Positions 51,634-59,994 of a stretch of DNA of 64,000 nucleotides are shown here, piece by piece. The position numbers were made by a program, and so were the translations under genes. The DNA lies in the NCBI GenBank assembly GCA_964553045.1, contig CAZKJG010000005.1, positions 62,001-126,000 of the forward strand, read 5' to 3'. Origin of the DNA: JAWLEP01 sp964553045. GTDB taxonomy: Bacteria; Fermentibacterota; Fermentibacteria; Fermentibacterales; JCC-6. Each line of letters starts with the position of its first letter. The stretch's first letter is position 1. The notes under the pieces are model-generated. The model did not search any database. It saw only the letters and a list, made by a program, of their open reading frames with translations, and had not been told where the DNA came from.

Positions 51634-52479
51634 ATGGCGGATCTCGTAAACGGCACGAGGGAGCTGCTTGAGAAGACCGGGCGAAGCCCAAAGACCGCGA
51701 ACAGCTACCTCTCCCACATTCGAAGACTCATCAAGACCTTCGGTGACAGGGCGGACAGCCTTACCACCGAAGAGCTGAAGAAGTACCTCGAAGGGCTGGT
51801 TGACGAGGGCAAATCGCTCTCCTACATAAACCAGGCCCAGAGTGCGATTCGGTTCCTCTACACGAAGTTCCTGGAGAAGGAGAACCCCCTTCCCGGTCCC
51901 GGCATAGTCAGCAAGAAGGTTCCCCTCCACGGGGTCTTCAACAGGGAGCAGGTATACAACATCCTGCACAACGTCGGCGAGCTGAAGTACCGCCTGGCCC
52001 TGATGCTGGTCTACTCGTCCGGTCTCAGGGTGGGAGAGACCTCCTACCTGCGCACGGCCAACATCGACATGGACAACCGGGTAATCCACGTGAACAACAA
52101 GGAGGGTGAGCCCATAAGGGACACCATCCTCTCCGACGTTTCGGTAGACGTTCTCAACCGCTACCTCAATGCCCGCACCGACAGCTCACCCTACCTCTTC
52201 CCGGGAAGGGGCAAGTCGAACTTCGTGTCCTCCAGGACTATACAGAGGGCATTCACGGAGGCCCTGCTGAAGGCCGGAATCGAGGAGCACGCCACACTGG
52301 GATGGCTGCGCCACAGTTTCGCCGTCCATCTGCTGGAGGACGGCATCGACCGCAGGCTGGTGCAGAACCTCCTGGGGATCAGCACCCCCTCGATGATCAC
52401 CCCCTACCTCAAGCTGGCGAAGAAGAGGAGCCCGCTGCGGGTGATGAGTCCCATCGACCGTTTCTACGAGGTGGAATAG
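51634..52479 (+). CDS. Tyrosine recombinase with altered active site
   Basis: A 281-residue recombinase: an N-terminal SAM-like DNA-binding domain (1-95, TANSYLSHIRRLIKTFG, LSYINQAQSAIRFLY) and a catalytic domain (100-281). The expected Arg (LRVGE, R132), Lys (about 157), second Arg (R226 in WLRH) and nucleophile Tyr258 (PYLK) are present; the R226-Y258 spacing of 32 matches XerD. The first His of HxLR is Gly (GWLR), and the LGH His is Ile (LLGIS). These changes are rare. Its start is ATG, after GAGAGGGG. It differs from XerC/XerD enough that a chromosome-dimer role is unlikely. The array of repeats begins 1 nt after its stop codon. Confidence 0.9.
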   Translation: MADLVNGTRELLEKTGRSPKTANSYLSHIRRLIKTFGDRADSLTTEELKKYLEGLVDEGKSLSYINQAQSAIRFLYTKFLEKENPLPGPGIVSKKVPLHGVFNREQVYNILHNVGELKYRLALMLVYSSGLRVGETSYLRTANIDMDNRVIHVNNKEGEPIRDTILSDVSVDVLNRYLNARTDSSPYLFPGRGKSNFVSSRTIQRAFTEALLKAGIEEHATLGWLRHSFAVHLLEDGIDRRLVQNLLGISTPSMITPYLKLAKKRSPLRVMSPIDRFYEVE

Positions 52480-52480
52480 G

Positions 52481-52777
52481 AGCGAATCTCGGGAAACCTT
52501 CCCGAGATTCGCTTGAGCAGAAGGGCCCGAGCGGGCCCTTCTGCATATCCCGGTCCAATACCGCCGGCTGCGGGGAAACCTTCCCGAGATTCGCTTGAGC
52601 AGAAGGGCCCGAGCGGGCCCTTCTGCANNNNNNNNNNNNNNNNNNNNNNNNNNNNNNNNNNNNNNNNNNNNNNNNNNNNNNNNNNNNNNNNNNNNNNNNN
52701 NNNNNNNNNNNNNNNNNNNNNNNNNNNTATCCCGGTCCAATACCGCCGGCTGCGGGGAAACCTTCCCGAGATTCGCT
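52481..52777. repeat. Array of 82-bp hairpin repeats bounded by terminal inverted repeats
   Basis: An 82-bp unit repeats in tandem: copy 1 starts at 52491, copy 2 at 52573, and the final partial copy at 52755. Each full unit contains a perfect 12-bp-arm hairpin (GCAGAAGGGCCC, GAGC loop, at 52517-52544 and 52599-52626). The region begins with AGCGAATCTCGGGAA (52481-52495) and ends with its inverse TTCCCGAGATTCGCT (52763-52777). At the left end the two 15-bp sequences face each other as a perfect stem (52481-52513). The assembly gap falls inside a unit, and the flanks are exactly continuous without it, so the true copy number is unknown. Confidence 0.85.
52628..52727. other. Assembly gap of 100 Ns
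   Basis: Exactly 100 undetermined bases, the usual filler for a scaffold gap of unknown size. The bases on its two sides are adjacent in the intact repeat unit, so assembly probably failed in the tandem array. Confidence 0.98.
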
Positions 52778-52803
52778 CATGCAGCGGCCGACGGCCCCAG
52801 AGA

Positions 52804-54327
52804 CTATCGTAGTACGGTCACGGTCCTGACATACGAGGCGCCTTCGCCGTCGAAGACCCTTACCAGGTAGCAGCCCGAAGACCATCCAACCAGGTCCAGT
52901 ACGGTCTCGCCGGTGATGGTGCTCCGATGCATCAGCCTTCCGGAGAGGTCGTAGACTCGAAGCCTCCAACTGCCCCGCGGGGGCTTCACCACCATCGATG
53001 CCCGGCAGGGGTTGCTGACCCTGAAAAAGCCCCCCGGCCGCCCGGCCGGCCCCTCCGTCACTCCTGTCTCCAGCGAGGTCGCCAGCGCCCAGGCGTGATG
53101 CGGTTCGGGCTCCTGGTCCTGCAGGCCGGCCATGACCACCGGGGAGGGATATGCGGGATCCAGGGGAGGAACCACGCTTACGTTGTAGACCCGCTCGGTG
53201 AAGGGCTGCTCCCAGACCAGCTCGCCGGTGGCAGCGTCCACCAGGGTGACCCTCTTGCCGTTGACCGCTCCGCCCGCCACGCAGGGAACCGGCTGGCCGT
53301 CCACCCATACAGATTCCGCCCACGCCACGCTCCAGGTGTTGGAGCCGGTAGCGTAGGTCCACAGGACCTCCCCGTCGCTTCCGTTCAGACACACCGTCCC
53401 GCCGTCATCGCCGGCCAGCGCAGCCTCGCCGATTCCGTCTGAGTTCAGGTCGGGGCCGCCGCATACGTCCAGGAGCCAGCCTCCCAGCGAGGTGTTGGCC
53501 CACACCTCGGTCCCCCCCAGGTTGAAGGCCCGGGACTGGCCGTCCCAGGTCGATGTGACTATCAGAGGCGTGGTATCCTCCCGGTCCAGAAGGGCCAGAC
53601 CCATGACATCCCCCCCACCGTCGGCTGACCAGAGCTGCGAGCCCGTGGATCCGTCCAGAAGGACCACCGTGCCGGTGGCGTAGGAGTTGCCCCCTATTCC
53701 CAGGCAGACCTCCTGCACGTTGTCTTCGTTCACGTCGGGAACGGCCATGATGTCCTCCACCGCGTCTTCGGCCCAGGTGGTCCAGAGGGTGTCGCCGGAC
53801 AGGCCGTCCAGACAGGCCGCAAGGCCGGTTCCGGAGGAGCCGGTGGTGCCGAAGCCCCCTATCGCCTCCGGGTGGCCGTCGCCGGTCCAGTCGTCCATCA
53901 GGTCGCAGCAGTAGCCCCAGCCCGTTCCGCCGGGAACAGCGTTGTAGGCGCTCCACTGCCAGATCACATCCCCGGTGGCTCCGGAGACGGCTATCAGGCA
54001 CCTGCCGGGAGGGTCGTATCCGCCGGGAGTGGCCATCAGTATGTCCCCCAGTCCGTCCCCGTCCACGTCCGGGGAGGCCACCAGGCCCTCATCCTGGTAG
54101 ATGCCCTTGCACTGGTCGGAGGTCCAGAGCGTGTCCCCTTCCGCCCCCGACATCGCCCACAGGGTGGGCTGATCGTCCCAGAAGTTCAAGCCGCACGCCA
54201 CGTCCGGTATGCCGTCGCCCGAAACGTCACCCAGGGAGACCGAGGCGTAGACGCCTCCGGTTGTGACGTTGGCCCAGAGGGTGTCCGGTGCTGCGGCAAA
54301 AAGAACCGCCAGGGCAAGAGCAGTCAT
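52804..54327 (-). CDS. Secreted beta-propeller protein with type IX-like sorting domain
   Basis: A 507-residue protein: a signal peptide (MTALALAVLFAAAPDTLWA), then seven or more repeats with D-x-D-x-D-G calcium-binding loops (DVSGDGIPDVACG, DVDGDGLGDILMA, DLNSDGIGEAALA) and PQQ-like strands (GDTLWT, GSQLWS, GELVWEQ). The C-terminus GSWRLRVYDLSGRLMHRSTI ... GCYLVRVFDGEG is a type IX-like sorting domain (TIGR04183-like). It is probably exported through the outer membrane and attached to the surface. ATG at 54327 has AAAGGAGG upstream. It converges on the recombinase array. Confidence 0.88.
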   Translation of the reverse strand: MTALALAVLFAAAPDTLWANVTTGGVYASVSLGDVSGDGIPDVACGLNFWDDQPTLWAMSGAEGDTLWTSDQCKGIYQDEGLVASPDVDGDGLGDILMATPGGYDPPGRCLIAVSGATGDVIWQWSAYNAVPGGTGWGYCCDLMDDWTGDGHPEAIGGFGTTGSSGTGLAACLDGLSGDTLWTTWAEDAVEDIMAVPDVNEDNVQEVCLGIGGNSYATGTVVLLDGSTGSQLWSADGGGDVMGLALLDREDTTPLIVTSTWDGQSRAFNLGGTEVWANTSLGGWLLDVCGGPDLNSDGIGEAALAGDDGGTVCLNGSDGEVLWTYATGSNTWSVAWAESVWVDGQPVPCVAGGAVNGKRVTLVDAATGELVWEQPFTERVYNVSVVPPLDPAYPSPVVMAGLQDQEPEPHHAWALATSLETGVTEGPAGRPGGFFRVSNPCRASMVVKPPRGSWRLRVYDLSGRLMHRSTITGETVLDLVGWSSGCYLVRVFDGEGASYVRTVTVLR

Positions 54328-54512
54328 TTTTATGGCCTCCTTTGGCTCGCATACCGGCAATTGCCGCCGGTTTCGGCTTCGGCTTCTTCTTCAGTATCCT
54401 TCAATATATGAAGAAGGCGGCGGGCACGATCCCGGCGGCGCCTTTCTGTCCCCCGAGCTTTTGCCCATATTCACCATGAATGCCGGACTGCCCATCCTTC
54501 GGGAGAGCTGAC
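54328..54512. promoter_or_regulatory. Divergent promoter region with palindrome
   Basis: This 185-nt gap lies between two divergent genes for secreted beta-propeller proteins. It contains an AT-rich 15-bp palindrome CTTCA-ATATA-TGAAG (54399-54413) in a GC-rich setting. No clear -35/-10 pair is visible on either strand, so the promoters are inferred from gene orientation only. Confidence 0.4.
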
Positions 54513-56348
54513 ATGACTCTGCTGTTTGCGTGCCTTCTGTGCTTCGCCGACATCGCACCCCTTCCGCCCCCCTCCCCGGGAAACAGGGCCCCCCTGGGTC
54601 CGGCCATTCCGCAGATGCCGGTGGAGGTGATCCTCCATCCGCCTCCGGCGGGCAAGCTCTTCCTGCAGGACCTCTGGCGCATAGAGCTGATAAACACCAC
54701 AACCGAGAGCTTTACCGTCTACCTGCATCTGGAGGTCGAGAAGGAGGGAGAGGGGCTGATAATGGAGGCCACCTCTTCGGAGTTTCCACTTCCACCGGGG
54801 GCCACGATAGTGGCGGAGACGGACATAAGCCCCATCGAGTCAACCTTCTACTACCCCGAGTACGAGGACATACTCCTGCAGGCCGGCAGCTTCCCGAGCG
54901 GCAACTACATCGTGACCATACAGGTCTACCAGGCCGGGGGCGACCTTCTGGGCGAGGGGAGCTTCCAGCAGGACTCCGAGAACCTCTCCCCTCCCCGCCT
55001 GGTGCATCCGGAGCAGGGGGCATCCGTATACGGGGAGATACCGGTCTTCACCTGGCTTCCTCCCGCTCCGGCCCTCCCGGGCGGCTGGCACTACAGGCTC
55101 ACGGTCACCGACCTGGTGGAGGGCCAGTCAGCCCGGGGCGCACTGGAGTCCAACCCTCCCCGCGTCTCAAGCGAGCTGGAGGAGACCATGCTGACCTGGC
55201 CCATGAGCGCCGAAGATCCAGTGGAGGGCTTCCGCTACGCCTGGCGCGTGGATCTCATGGCATTCGACGGCTCGGTCTACGCGTCCAGCGAGGCATGGTC
55301 GTTCACCTACGCCGGAGGGGGCGCGGGCACAGAGCCGGGCAGCAAGGTGTGGACGTCGGCCGCCGGTGCGGAGGCCACAGCGGGGCTGGTCCTGGACCGG
55401 GCGCTGTCCTCCATGGTGGGAGGGGCCGACGGCAGCGTCAGGTCCATCGATGCCGGCGGCAGGGACGCCTGGGTCTGGCGTGGCCCCGGCCGGGTGGAGC
55501 AGCTGGCTCTCAGCGGCGGCACGATCATGGTCATGGGGGCCGGCGGCGTGACGGCGCTGGACGGCAGCGGCGTGGTTGTGTGGCAGATGCGTGACAGGGG
55601 AAGGTGCTCCGGGGGCGCGGTCTCCGACACGCTCGCCGTGCTGGCCTTCGCCGACGGCACGGTAGTGGGCGCCGACCCAGAGACGGGAGACCCCCTCTGG
55701 GAGACCACCGTGCGTTCCGGGCCCCTCATGCCCCCCTCCATGGGGGAACAGATAGCCGTGTGCGCCGGAAGCAGCCTTCTGCTGATCGACCCCCACGACG
55801 GGTCGGTGCTGCGGACCGTGCAGCTGGAGGACGAACCCACCGCTCCCCCCACAGCCATGCCCGGCGGAGGTGTGCTCGTGCCGTGCGGCAACAGGCTGGA
55901 GATGGTTGAGGCCGGGGGCGGCTGGAGCGTAGATCTGGGCAGCCCCGTATGGCTGGAGGCCGTGCTGGGAGCCGGAGGCAACGTCCTGGTGGCGACGGAG
56001 GGAATGAACGTGTGCATGGTGGACTCGGGCCGGGGGCAGGTGCTTAGAAGGCTCCGGGTGGGAGCCCCGATCACCGTTCCTCCGGCGGCCGGCAGCGATG
56101 GCAGGATATACACCGGATGCGGCGACGGAACCGTCCGGTGCTTCGATCCGCTGGGCGGGCTGGAATGGATCGCCGACGCCGGATCCGCGGTAACCGCCGC
56201 CATGCAGGTCTGCCCCGACGGCACACTCATCGCGGCCACCCGGGAGGGTACCGTGGTGAAAATCACCTGCGCCTCGGGCTCGGAGGCCCGGTCGGGGTGG
56301 CCCACGGGCGGAGGAGGCCCCACGGGCGGCAGGAGATCCCACCGATGA
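54513..56348 (+). CDS. Secreted PQQ-like beta-propeller protein
   Basis: A 611-residue protein with a signal peptide (MTLLFACLLCFADIA). Residues 60-270 form an immunoglobulin-like region (VYLHLEVEKEGEGLIMEA, GNYIVTIQVYQAGGDLLGEG, FRYAWRVDLMAFDG). Residues 285-590 are PQQ/WD-like blades (GADGSVRSIDAGGRDAWVW, FADGTVVGADPETGDPLWE, GCGDGTVRCFDPLGGLEW). The C-terminal tail is Gly/Arg-rich and lacks a sorting domain. Probably periplasmic or surface-exposed; no enzymatic motif is seen. ATG has GGGAGAG upstream. The next gene starts within its stop codon. Confidence 0.82.
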   Translation: MTLLFACLLCFADIAPLPPPSPGNRAPLGPAIPQMPVEVILHPPPAGKLFLQDLWRIELINTTTESFTVYLHLEVEKEGEGLIMEATSSEFPLPPGATIVAETDISPIESTFYYPEYEDILLQAGSFPSGNYIVTIQVYQAGGDLLGEGSFQQDSENLSPPRLVHPEQGASVYGEIPVFTWLPPAPALPGGWHYRLTVTDLVEGQSARGALESNPPRVSSELEETMLTWPMSAEDPVEGFRYAWRVDLMAFDGSVYASSEAWSFTYAGGGAGTEPGSKVWTSAAGAEATAGLVLDRALSSMVGGADGSVRSIDAGGRDAWVWRGPGRVEQLALSGGTIMVMGAGGVTALDGSGVVVWQMRDRGRCSGGAVSDTLAVLAFADGTVVGADPETGDPLWETTVRSGPLMPPSMGEQIAVCAGSSLLLIDPHDGSVLRTVQLEDEPTAPPTAMPGGGVLVPCGNRLEMVEAGGGWSVDLGSPVWLEAVLGAGGNVLVATEGMNVCMVDSGRGQVLRRLRVGAPITVPPAAGSDGRIYTGCGDGTVRCFDPLGGLEWIADAGSAVTAAMQVCPDGTLIAATREGTVVKITCASGSEARSGWPTGGGGPTGGRRSHR

Positions 56349-57973
56349 GCGGCCGGGGCAGGGCCGTGGCCGTCTGCCTGATCCTCATGGCCGGCAACGC
56401 CGGGGCAGACCCGCAGGACGGGGAGAGCCCCTTCCGTCTTACAGGCGGCTCGCTTTCGTTTCTGGGAAGCGCCGTGAGCCGCGACGGTGCGCCAGCGGAC
56501 CACCCGGAACGCTACGGCCGGCTGCTGGCCAACCCCTCCGCCTCCCTGTACTCCGTCCCGGTCTCCCTGGAGGTGCTGCTCTCCTCCGTGGAGAGCGAGA
56601 ACAGGCAGAGAATAAGCTTCTTCAGCCTCAGCGCCCGTCCCAGCGAGTCGGGGCGGGGAGGGGTCATGGCCTGGATAAGGCGCCTGGGTATCGGCACCAG
56701 CAGCGTGGCCTTCTCGCCTCTGACCATGGAAGGCCGTGCGGTGACGGGAGTGGAGCTGGAGCTGTCACCCGGTCCCCTCTACGCCCATTTCGGAGGGGGC
56801 AGGATGCGGAGGTCCATCGATCCGGCCGACACCTCTTCCTACGCCTACAACCGGTGGATATGGGGCTTCCGCACCGGCATGGGCCTCCCCGGCTCCGACC
56901 ACCTGCATCTCATCTACCTGCACGGATGGGACAACACCGAGCTGGAGGGCTCGGGTCCCTGGCTAGACCTCCCTCCCGCGGAGTCGCACACCGCCTCGCT
57001 GCGGGGGCGGCTGGAGGAGGGTCCGGCCGTCTTTGACGGTGAGGCGGCCTGGAGCCTCTATACGCCGGACAGGACCGCCCCCACCAAGGAGTACGAGGAC
57101 GTGCCGCAGTGGCTGCCCGATCTCCTGGGCCCCAACGTCACCAGCAGGGTGGCCATGGCCCTCTCCGGAAGGGCCGCACTGCGTCTGGGGCGCACCTCGC
57201 TGATGGCCGGCATCACCCGGGTGGAGCCTGGATACAGGTCACTCGGCTCCCCCTCCTTGAGAGCGGATCTGATGGAGTACGAGGCTTCGGCCAGCCACCG
57301 TCTGGCCGAGCGGCGCCTCACCCTGTCCGCCTTCTTCCGACAGGGAAGGGACAACCTGATCGGCCAGAAGTCGGCCGGCAGCGTCACCCATTCGGCCGGA
57401 GGAAGGGTCACCTGGGCCCCGGCGGGCCGCACCTACATCTCGGTGGGAGCCTCTCCCTGGTTTCGCAGGTCGGACAGCCTTCCCGGCTCCGACATGGACT
57501 GCTGGGTTGCATCGGCGGCAGCCGGCAGGTCCTACGGTCTGCGGGGCCTGGACCTTTCCTCCACCGGCTCCTTCAGCCTGCAGAGAAGCGCCTGGCGCGA
57601 CCAGGACCTGAGCTATCTCGGAAGGACGTGGGGGCTGACCCAGTCGGTGGAGGACGGCGGTACCGGCCTGTCGGCCGCCGGAGGCCTTACCCTCCACCAG
57701 AGCCGACAGCCGGAGCTGTCCACTGACCGCTGGGTCTGGTCGCTGCAGGGCGGCTACACCGAACCGGGCCGGTGGCGGGCAATGTCCGGCCTTCGCATGG
57801 CGAGGACGGGGGCCACCGAGCGGAAGCTGACCACGTGGATAGGCGGGTCGCCGCCGGCAATCGCGGGAACCGCGGAGCTGGGGCTGAGGCTCAGCCGTAC
57901 GGTCTACCGCTCGGGAACCGAAGAGAACTACACGGAGATCGGGGGACGGGTGACGGGAAGCATCATCTGGTAG
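56345..57973 (+). CDS. Predicted outer-membrane beta-barrel protein, 542 aa
   Basis: Signal peptide (MSGRGRAVAVCLILMAGNAGA) followed by a long run of amphipathic strands and tight turns (RTYISVGASPWFRR, LDLSSTGSFSLQRS, WVWSLQGGYTEPGRWRAMSGLRMAR, YTEIGGRVTGSIIW). The C-terminal strand ends in Trp, as in many outer-membrane barrels. It is probably a porin-like or assembly protein that works with the beta-propeller protein encoded upstream. ATG overlaps the upstream stop codon (ATGA). Confidence 0.78.
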   Translation: MSGRGRAVAVCLILMAGNAGADPQDGESPFRLTGGSLSFLGSAVSRDGAPADHPERYGRLLANPSASLYSVPVSLEVLLSSVESENRQRISFFSLSARPSESGRGGVMAWIRRLGIGTSSVAFSPLTMEGRAVTGVELELSPGPLYAHFGGGRMRRSIDPADTSSYAYNRWIWGFRTGMGLPGSDHLHLIYLHGWDNTELEGSGPWLDLPPAESHTASLRGRLEEGPAVFDGEAAWSLYTPDRTAPTKEYEDVPQWLPDLLGPNVTSRVAMALSGRAALRLGRTSLMAGITRVEPGYRSLGSPSLRADLMEYEASASHRLAERRLTLSAFFRQGRDNLIGQKSAGSVTHSAGGRVTWAPAGRTYISVGASPWFRRSDSLPGSDMDCWVASAAAGRSYGLRGLDLSSTGSFSLQRSAWRDQDLSYLGRTWGLTQSVEDGGTGLSAAGGLTLHQSRQPELSTDRWVWSLQGGYTEPGRWRAMSGLRMARTGATERKLTTWIGGSPPAIAGTAELGLRLSRTVYRSGTEENYTEIGGRVTGSIIW

Positions 57974-57998
57974 GACGCGGCCGGCGGCGGCCGCGTCC
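57973..57998 (+). terminator. Strong hairpin at the end of the plus-strand pair
   Basis: A perfect 10-bp stem GGACGCGGCC / GGCCGCGTCC with a 6-nt loop starts in the stop codon of the barrel gene. There is no T-run after it. It lies between the plus-strand gene and the convergent minus-strand NYN gene, so it may end transcription from both sides. Confidence 0.5.
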
Positions 57999-58098
57999 GG
58001 CCCCCCGCACAACCATGCAGACCATGCCGCTTGCGAGCCCATGTCCCTGGCCCGGGCCGCAGGACCCCGGACCGGTGCCTGTACTCTGCCGGCAGACC

Positions 58099-58857
58099 CT
58101 ACTTGCCGGAGCGCTTCTTGCGGTCACGGACGTAGATGGCCCGGGATTGCCCGTCGGCCTGCATCCGCTCGTCTATCTGGAAGAGGCCGAGGGCCGACGC
58201 CAGCTCGCCCAGCTTCTTGTAACCGTAGTTGCGGGGGTCGAACTCCGGGGCCTGGTTTGCGATGTTGCTGCCCACCGCCCCCAGCTGCGCCCAGCCGGAG
58301 TCGTCGGAAGCCGCCTCTATGGCGTTGCGGAACAGGTTCACCAGCTTGGAGTCTCCCTTGAGCTCCCGGGCGCTCATCTTGCGGACGGTCCCGTCCGGGC
58401 TCTCCTTCTGGGCGATGAGAACCTCGGTGTAGATGAACTTGTCGCAGGCGGAGACGAAGGCCATGGGCGTCTTGTTCTCGCCGAAGCCGTAGACCAGCAG
58501 GCCTTCCTCCCTGATACGGGAGGCCAGCCGGGTGAAGTCGCTGTCACTGCTCACCAGGCAGAAACCGTCGAACCGGCCCTTGTAGAGCAGGTCCATGGCG
58601 TCGATTATCATGGCGCTGTCGGTGGCGTTCTTGCCGGTGGTGTACCGGAACTGCTGAATGGGCTGAATGGCGTGCTCCAGCAGCACCTTCTTCCAGCTGC
58701 CCAGGTGGGGCGTCGTCCAGTCACCGTAGATCCTCTTGACGCTGGCCACCCCGTACTTGGCCACCTCGGCCAGGAGCCCCTCGGTTATGGCGGGCATGGC
58801 GTTGTCGGCGTCTATCAGCACCGCCAGCCGGTTTTGGCTGATCTCCTCTTCGTTCAT
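58099..58857 (-). CDS. NYN-domain protein with OST-HTH/LOTUS domain
   Basis: A 252-residue protein. The NYN (PIN-like) RNase domain has VLIDADNAM with the first catalytic Asp, TTGKNATDSAMIIDAMDLLY and CLVSSDSDFTRLASRIREEG with later acidic residues. The C-terminal 85 residues (SKLVNLFRNAIEAASDDSGWAQLGAVGSNIANQAPEFDPRNYGYKKLGELASALGLF) form an OST-HTH/LOTUS domain that binds RNA. It is likely an RNA-processing or -decay enzyme of the LabA/LOTUS type. ATG start, 104 nt downstream of DUF389. Confidence 0.92.
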   Translation of the reverse strand: MNEEEISQNRLAVLIDADNAMPAITEGLLAEVAKYGVASVKRIYGDWTTPHLGSWKKVLLEHAIQPIQQFRYTTGKNATDSAMIIDAMDLLYKGRFDGFCLVSSDSDFTRLASRIREEGLLVYGFGENKTPMAFVSACDKFIYTEVLIAQKESPDGTVRKMSARELKGDSKLVNLFRNAIEAASDDSGWAQLGAVGSNIANQAPEFDPRNYGYKKLGELASALGLFQIDERMQADGQSRAIYVRDRKKRSGK

Positions 58858-58961
58858 GTCAAGACCTTTCGAATGGAATGGATGGTAAATGATCGTATAG
58901 TGTGAACGGACAAGATCGCGTTTTCCCTCCCCCTATATATAGCCAACGCAGCGCAGGCGTT

Positions 58962-59975
58962 TCACCCCGCCAGGAGAATCGCGGCCACCAGCACCGCCAG
59001 CAGCAGCGTCCAGAAGACTATGGCCGTCCTGGTGGAACGCCTCGCCCGGTCCTCCTCCCACCAGGTCATCGGCCTGATGCCCCTCAGCAGGAAGGTCAGA
59101 ACGCCCGCCAGGTTTATGCTGACCACGTTGACCCCGAACAGCAGCAGCGCGCTTCCCCCCTCCGTCCATCTGCCACCGCCCAGCAGCAGCCCCCCGGCCA
59201 CCAGCGGCGGAAGCAGGGCCACCGCCACCATCACGCCGATGACGGCGGAGGCCGCCCCGGATGTCAGGGCCATCACCCCGGCGGCGCCGGCGGCCAGGGC
59301 GAGCACGATGTCGTAAAGCGATATCTCGGTACGGGAGGTGATCTCCGCCGCCGAAGGGTCAGCCTGCAGGATCATACCCAGCGCGGCGGAGAGGGCCAGC
59401 GCCAGGAGTACAGCCGCCAGAAAGGTGCGCAGGGACGTTCTGCCCAGCTCGGTGTCGGCCAGGGTGGCGGCCAGCGACAGCCCGACGTTCGGGCCCAGCA
59501 GGGGAGCGATGACCATGGCGCCTATCACCACCGCCACGTTGTCCCTGACCAGGCCTATGGCGGCCACCACCGTGGACAGGCATATCAGCACCAGGTAGGG
59601 AAGCGACAGCACCGCCCCGTCGCTGACGTCCGAGTACAGCTCCTCCCGGCTGATCCTGGGGCTGGAGGTCTTGGGTTTCGCCTCTTCCCCGGTGGAGATC
59701 AGCCTCCTGCCCACCTGCACCTTCTTCTCCGGAACGGGTAGGGAGGCCTCCACCGGAAGCACTATCAGGCGGAAGCCCTCCACTCCCGAGAAGCGGGCGT
59801 TCAGGCCCGCTATCAGCTCCTCCACCTGCTCGGTGCCACAGAGGACGCTCACCACCGACTGGCCGTCGTCCCGCTCCTCCTGCCAGAATCCGGCGATATT
59901 GCTGCGCTCGAGCTCCTCCACCAGGTCCTCCGCCCTCTCCGCCGGAAGCAGGACCTTCACCAGCCTCTGAGCCAT
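58962..59975 (-). CDS. DUF389 membrane protein
   Basis: A 337-residue protein: an N-terminal ACT-like domain (LVKVLLPAERAEDLVEELERSNIAGFW ... FRLIVLPVEASLP), then about six membrane helices with DNVAVVIGAMVIAPLLGPNVGLSLAATLADTELGRTSLR, the DUF389 signature. The family has no settled function. It is transcribed after the patatin gene. ATG has GGAGGGAGG upstream. Confidence 0.9.
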   Translation of the reverse strand: MAQRLVKVLLPAERAEDLVEELERSNIAGFWQEERDDGQSVVSVLCGTEQVEELIAGLNARFSGVEGFRLIVLPVEASLPVPEKKVQVGRRLISTGEEAKPKTSSPRISREELYSDVSDGAVLSLPYLVLICLSTVVAAIGLVRDNVAVVIGAMVIAPLLGPNVGLSLAATLADTELGRTSLRTFLAAVLLALALSAALGMILQADPSAAEITSRTEISLYDIVLALAAGAAGVMALTSGAASAVIGVMVAVALLPPLVAGGLLLGGGRWTEGGSALLLFGVNVVSINLAGVLTFLLRGIRPMTWWEEDRARRSTRTAIVFWTLLLAVLVAAILLAG

Positions 59976-59994
59976 GAACCTCCCTCCCCGAACT

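Noticed and set aside
52186..52740. Open frames running through the Ns and repeats
   Set aside because: They read across the assembly gap and the hairpins and have only low-complexity residues; they are artefacts.
52481..52777. Integron attC array
   Set aside because: The units lack the GTTRRRY and RYYYAAC core sites and contain no cassette genes, and the recombinase does not show an obvious IntI-specific insertion. The tandem hairpin structure is different.
52481..52777. CRISPR array
   Set aside because: The repeated unit is 82 bp without variable spacers of constant length, and no cas gene is nearby.
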